DNA of 64,000 nucleotides from Anodontia alba (Eukaryota > Mollusca > Bivalvia > Lucinida > Lucinidae): the NCBI GenBank assembly GCA_964016985.1, contig OZ024837.1, forward strand, positions 42,876,018-42,940,017. The letters run 5' to 3'. A program made the translations under genes and the position numbers. The stretch's first letter is position 1; each line of letters opens with the position of its first letter. Below, piece after piece: positions 62,346 through 64,000 of this stretch. The notes beneath the pieces were generated by a model that was given only the letters and a program-made list of their open reading frames with translations, had not been told where the DNA came from and ran no database searches.

Positions 62346-62885
62346 CCGTATGTTGTTGTATGCTATTATAAATCTTAAACTGTAGCAAATTAATGTGTTT
62401 TCGTGTGCTAATATTTCCCTTGCTGCAAGCCATACGTTGCTGTCTCTTAATCATACACTGCAGCAAGCTAACATTTTATCCTGTGCTAATATTTACCTTC
62501 CGTAAAGCCAAACGTTGTTGTATGTAATCGTATACTGCAGCAAGGTAATATTTCATCGTGGGCTGATATTTCTCCTCTGATAGTCATATACTTTGCTGTG
62601 TGCTAACCATAAAATGCAGCAAGTTAATATTTTAGCATATGCTTATATTTCCCTGCTGTAAGCCATACGTTGTTGCATGCTATCATAAACTGCTGCAAGG
62701 TAATCTTTTGTCGTGTGCTAATATTTCCCTGCCGCAAGCCATACGTTGTTGCATGCTATCATAAACTGCTGCAAGGTAATCTTTTGTCGTGTGCTAATAT
62801 TTCCCTGCCGCAAGCCATACATTGGTGTATGCTAATCATGTACTGTAGCAAGACAATCCTTTATCGTGTGCTAATATGTCGTCAC

Positions 62886-63540
62886 TGAAGTGCTTATTGG
62901 AAAGGTCCCTCAGGTTCTTTTCATAGGGTTCACTTTGAACTGGGAACAGGAACCAATTGTGTCATGACTGCTGATTGGTGTACAAAAAAAGTGTAGGGAA
63001 ACCAAGGGCAGTTTTGTGTAAGACGACCTGTGATTGGCTAATAATAAAGATGAATTAAAACTCATTATTCTTATTTGAAGAAAAAATGTTTGTGTGTAAT
63101 TTCCCGATTGTTTCAAAGAATAAATGTTTCTGTTTGTGTTTGCTGGAGCCAAAAGAAGAAGTGGTGCAAAGTTTCAATTTTTGATACCTGCCAATTGAGG
63201 GGTTGCTACATTCAGCCTCCAAAAAGTCCCAGAAAGTGCTGGTGACAGTAGTGTTTCTTCTTATTTATTTTGATGTACTAAGCCTGGTCTTTGAACTAAA
63301 AATTTGCAAGCCCCCCTTACCCAGAAACGAACTCTTAACGACGAAAAAGGGTGAAATTACTATGGAGCTCTATGGGAAAAATAATTAGTTCCCTGTACCC
63401 AAATAGAGTATTTTCCCTACAGTGCAGACTACTTCACATAATTTACTAATAACGTTCATTCTTGGCTTGAGAAAATAGCGTGAACCAGTCCAAAATTGGC
63501 AGGGGCATCACTGCGGTGTGTTTTAGTTAGCAGAAATTTG
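62886..63540. other. Gene-free stretch
   Basis: Unique-looking. No ORF with a recognisable domain and no repeat I can identify. Confidence 0.4.
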
Positions 63541-63544
63541 CTGA

Positions 63545-64000
63545 AATGAACCCACGGAGGAGGAGGATCACTACCCTCACAGCGCTACGGGACAGAAGGC
63601 AAAAACGGTCGTAGAATGGGCATATGGATCACTATCAGCGCTACGGGGAGGAGGATCACTACCCTCACAGCGCTACGGGACAGAAGGCAAAAGCGGTCGT
63701 AGAATGGGCATATGAATCACTATCCTGTCAGCGCTACGGAGGAGGAGGATCATTATCCTCTCCGCGCTACGGGACAGAAGGCAAAAACGGTCGTAGAATG
63801 GGCATATGAATCACTATCCTGTCAACGCTACGGAGGAGATAACTACCCTCTCAGCGCTACGGGGGAGAAGGATCACTATCGTCTCAGCGCTACGGGGGAG
63901 GAGGATCACTATCGTCTCAGCGCTATGGGGGAGGAGGATCACTATCGTCTCAGAGGTACGGGGGAGGGGCGATACGGTCATAGAGTGGGCATAGGAATCA
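63545..64000. repeat. Higher-order minisatellite reaching the window end
   Basis: A basic unit of about 36-38 bp (GGAGGAGGATCACTATCNTCTCAGCGCTACGG) alternates with a longer block, GGGACAGAAGGCAAAAACGG then GTCGTAGAATGGGCATATG. It forms three composite units of about 110-120 bp, then at least four simple units. Continues beyond the window. Confidence 0.9.

Larger units (their letters stand above)
61330..62885. repeat. Satellite array, unit about 76 bp, interrupted
   Basis: Each unit contains GTGCTAATATTTCCCTGCTGC, AAGCCATACGTTGTTGTATG and CTGCAGCAAGGTAATCTTTT. About 14 or more units are visible. The last two or three (62690-62860) are nearly identical, and others are diverged. MITE A copy 8 and a SINE interrupt the array. 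Confidence 0.92.

Noticed and set aside
63624..63994. Repeat-protein frames in the terminal minisatellite
   Set aside because: Frame is not maintained between units and unit lengths are not consistently multiples of three.

Overview
This is eukaryotic nuclear DNA, AT-rich and packed with transposable elements. The LINE lineages, tRNA-derived SINEs, many short hairpin (foldback) elements and an invertebrate-style opsin suggest a mollusc, most likely a heterodont bivalve. That placement rests on recognising repeat styles, not on a search. I see no bacterial, viral or CRISPR features.

The only convincing host gene is an opsin on the minus strand, in four exons spread over about 32 kb (59487 down to 27539). 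Exon 1 carries the N-terminus and TM1-5, exon 2 the third intracellular loop and start of TM6, exon 3 the rest of TM6, and exon 4 TM7 with the retinal-binding lysine and the tail. Every junction has GT/AG sites and matching phases. The product is 347 residues and aligns without gaps to rhodopsin spacing from TM1 to the second extracellular loop. It has HRY in place of D/ERY and NPLVL in place of NPxxY. Its introns (about 17.9, 10.8 and 2.2 kb) consist largely of repeats.

Left of the opsin (1-27.1 kb) are two large nested or full-length transposons. A MULE-like DNA transposon (8490-16701) has terminal inverted repeats of about 320 bp and keeps only the C-terminal end of its transposase. Its left repeat is split by a decayed LINE (8614-13876) flanked by a 55-bp duplication of the repeat. 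A second LINE (19013-25439, minus strand) with gag-like ORF1, endonuclease, reverse transcriptase and RNase H appears full length between 15-bp target-site duplications, but it is broken by frameshifts and a lost catalytic Asp. Around them are SINEs, tandem arrays and hairpin elements.

The opsin introns hold a third truncated LINE (56385-57545), several tRNA-derived SINE copies, at least six recurrent hairpin families (called A to F here), tandem duplications, and a mosaic duplication at 38.3-39.4 kb made from two other intron-2 segments. Upstream of the opsin (59.6-64 kb) are a satellite of about 76 bp interrupted by a MITE and a SINE, and a GC-richer minisatellite that runs off the window end. 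Nested insertions give a relative order of events in several places.
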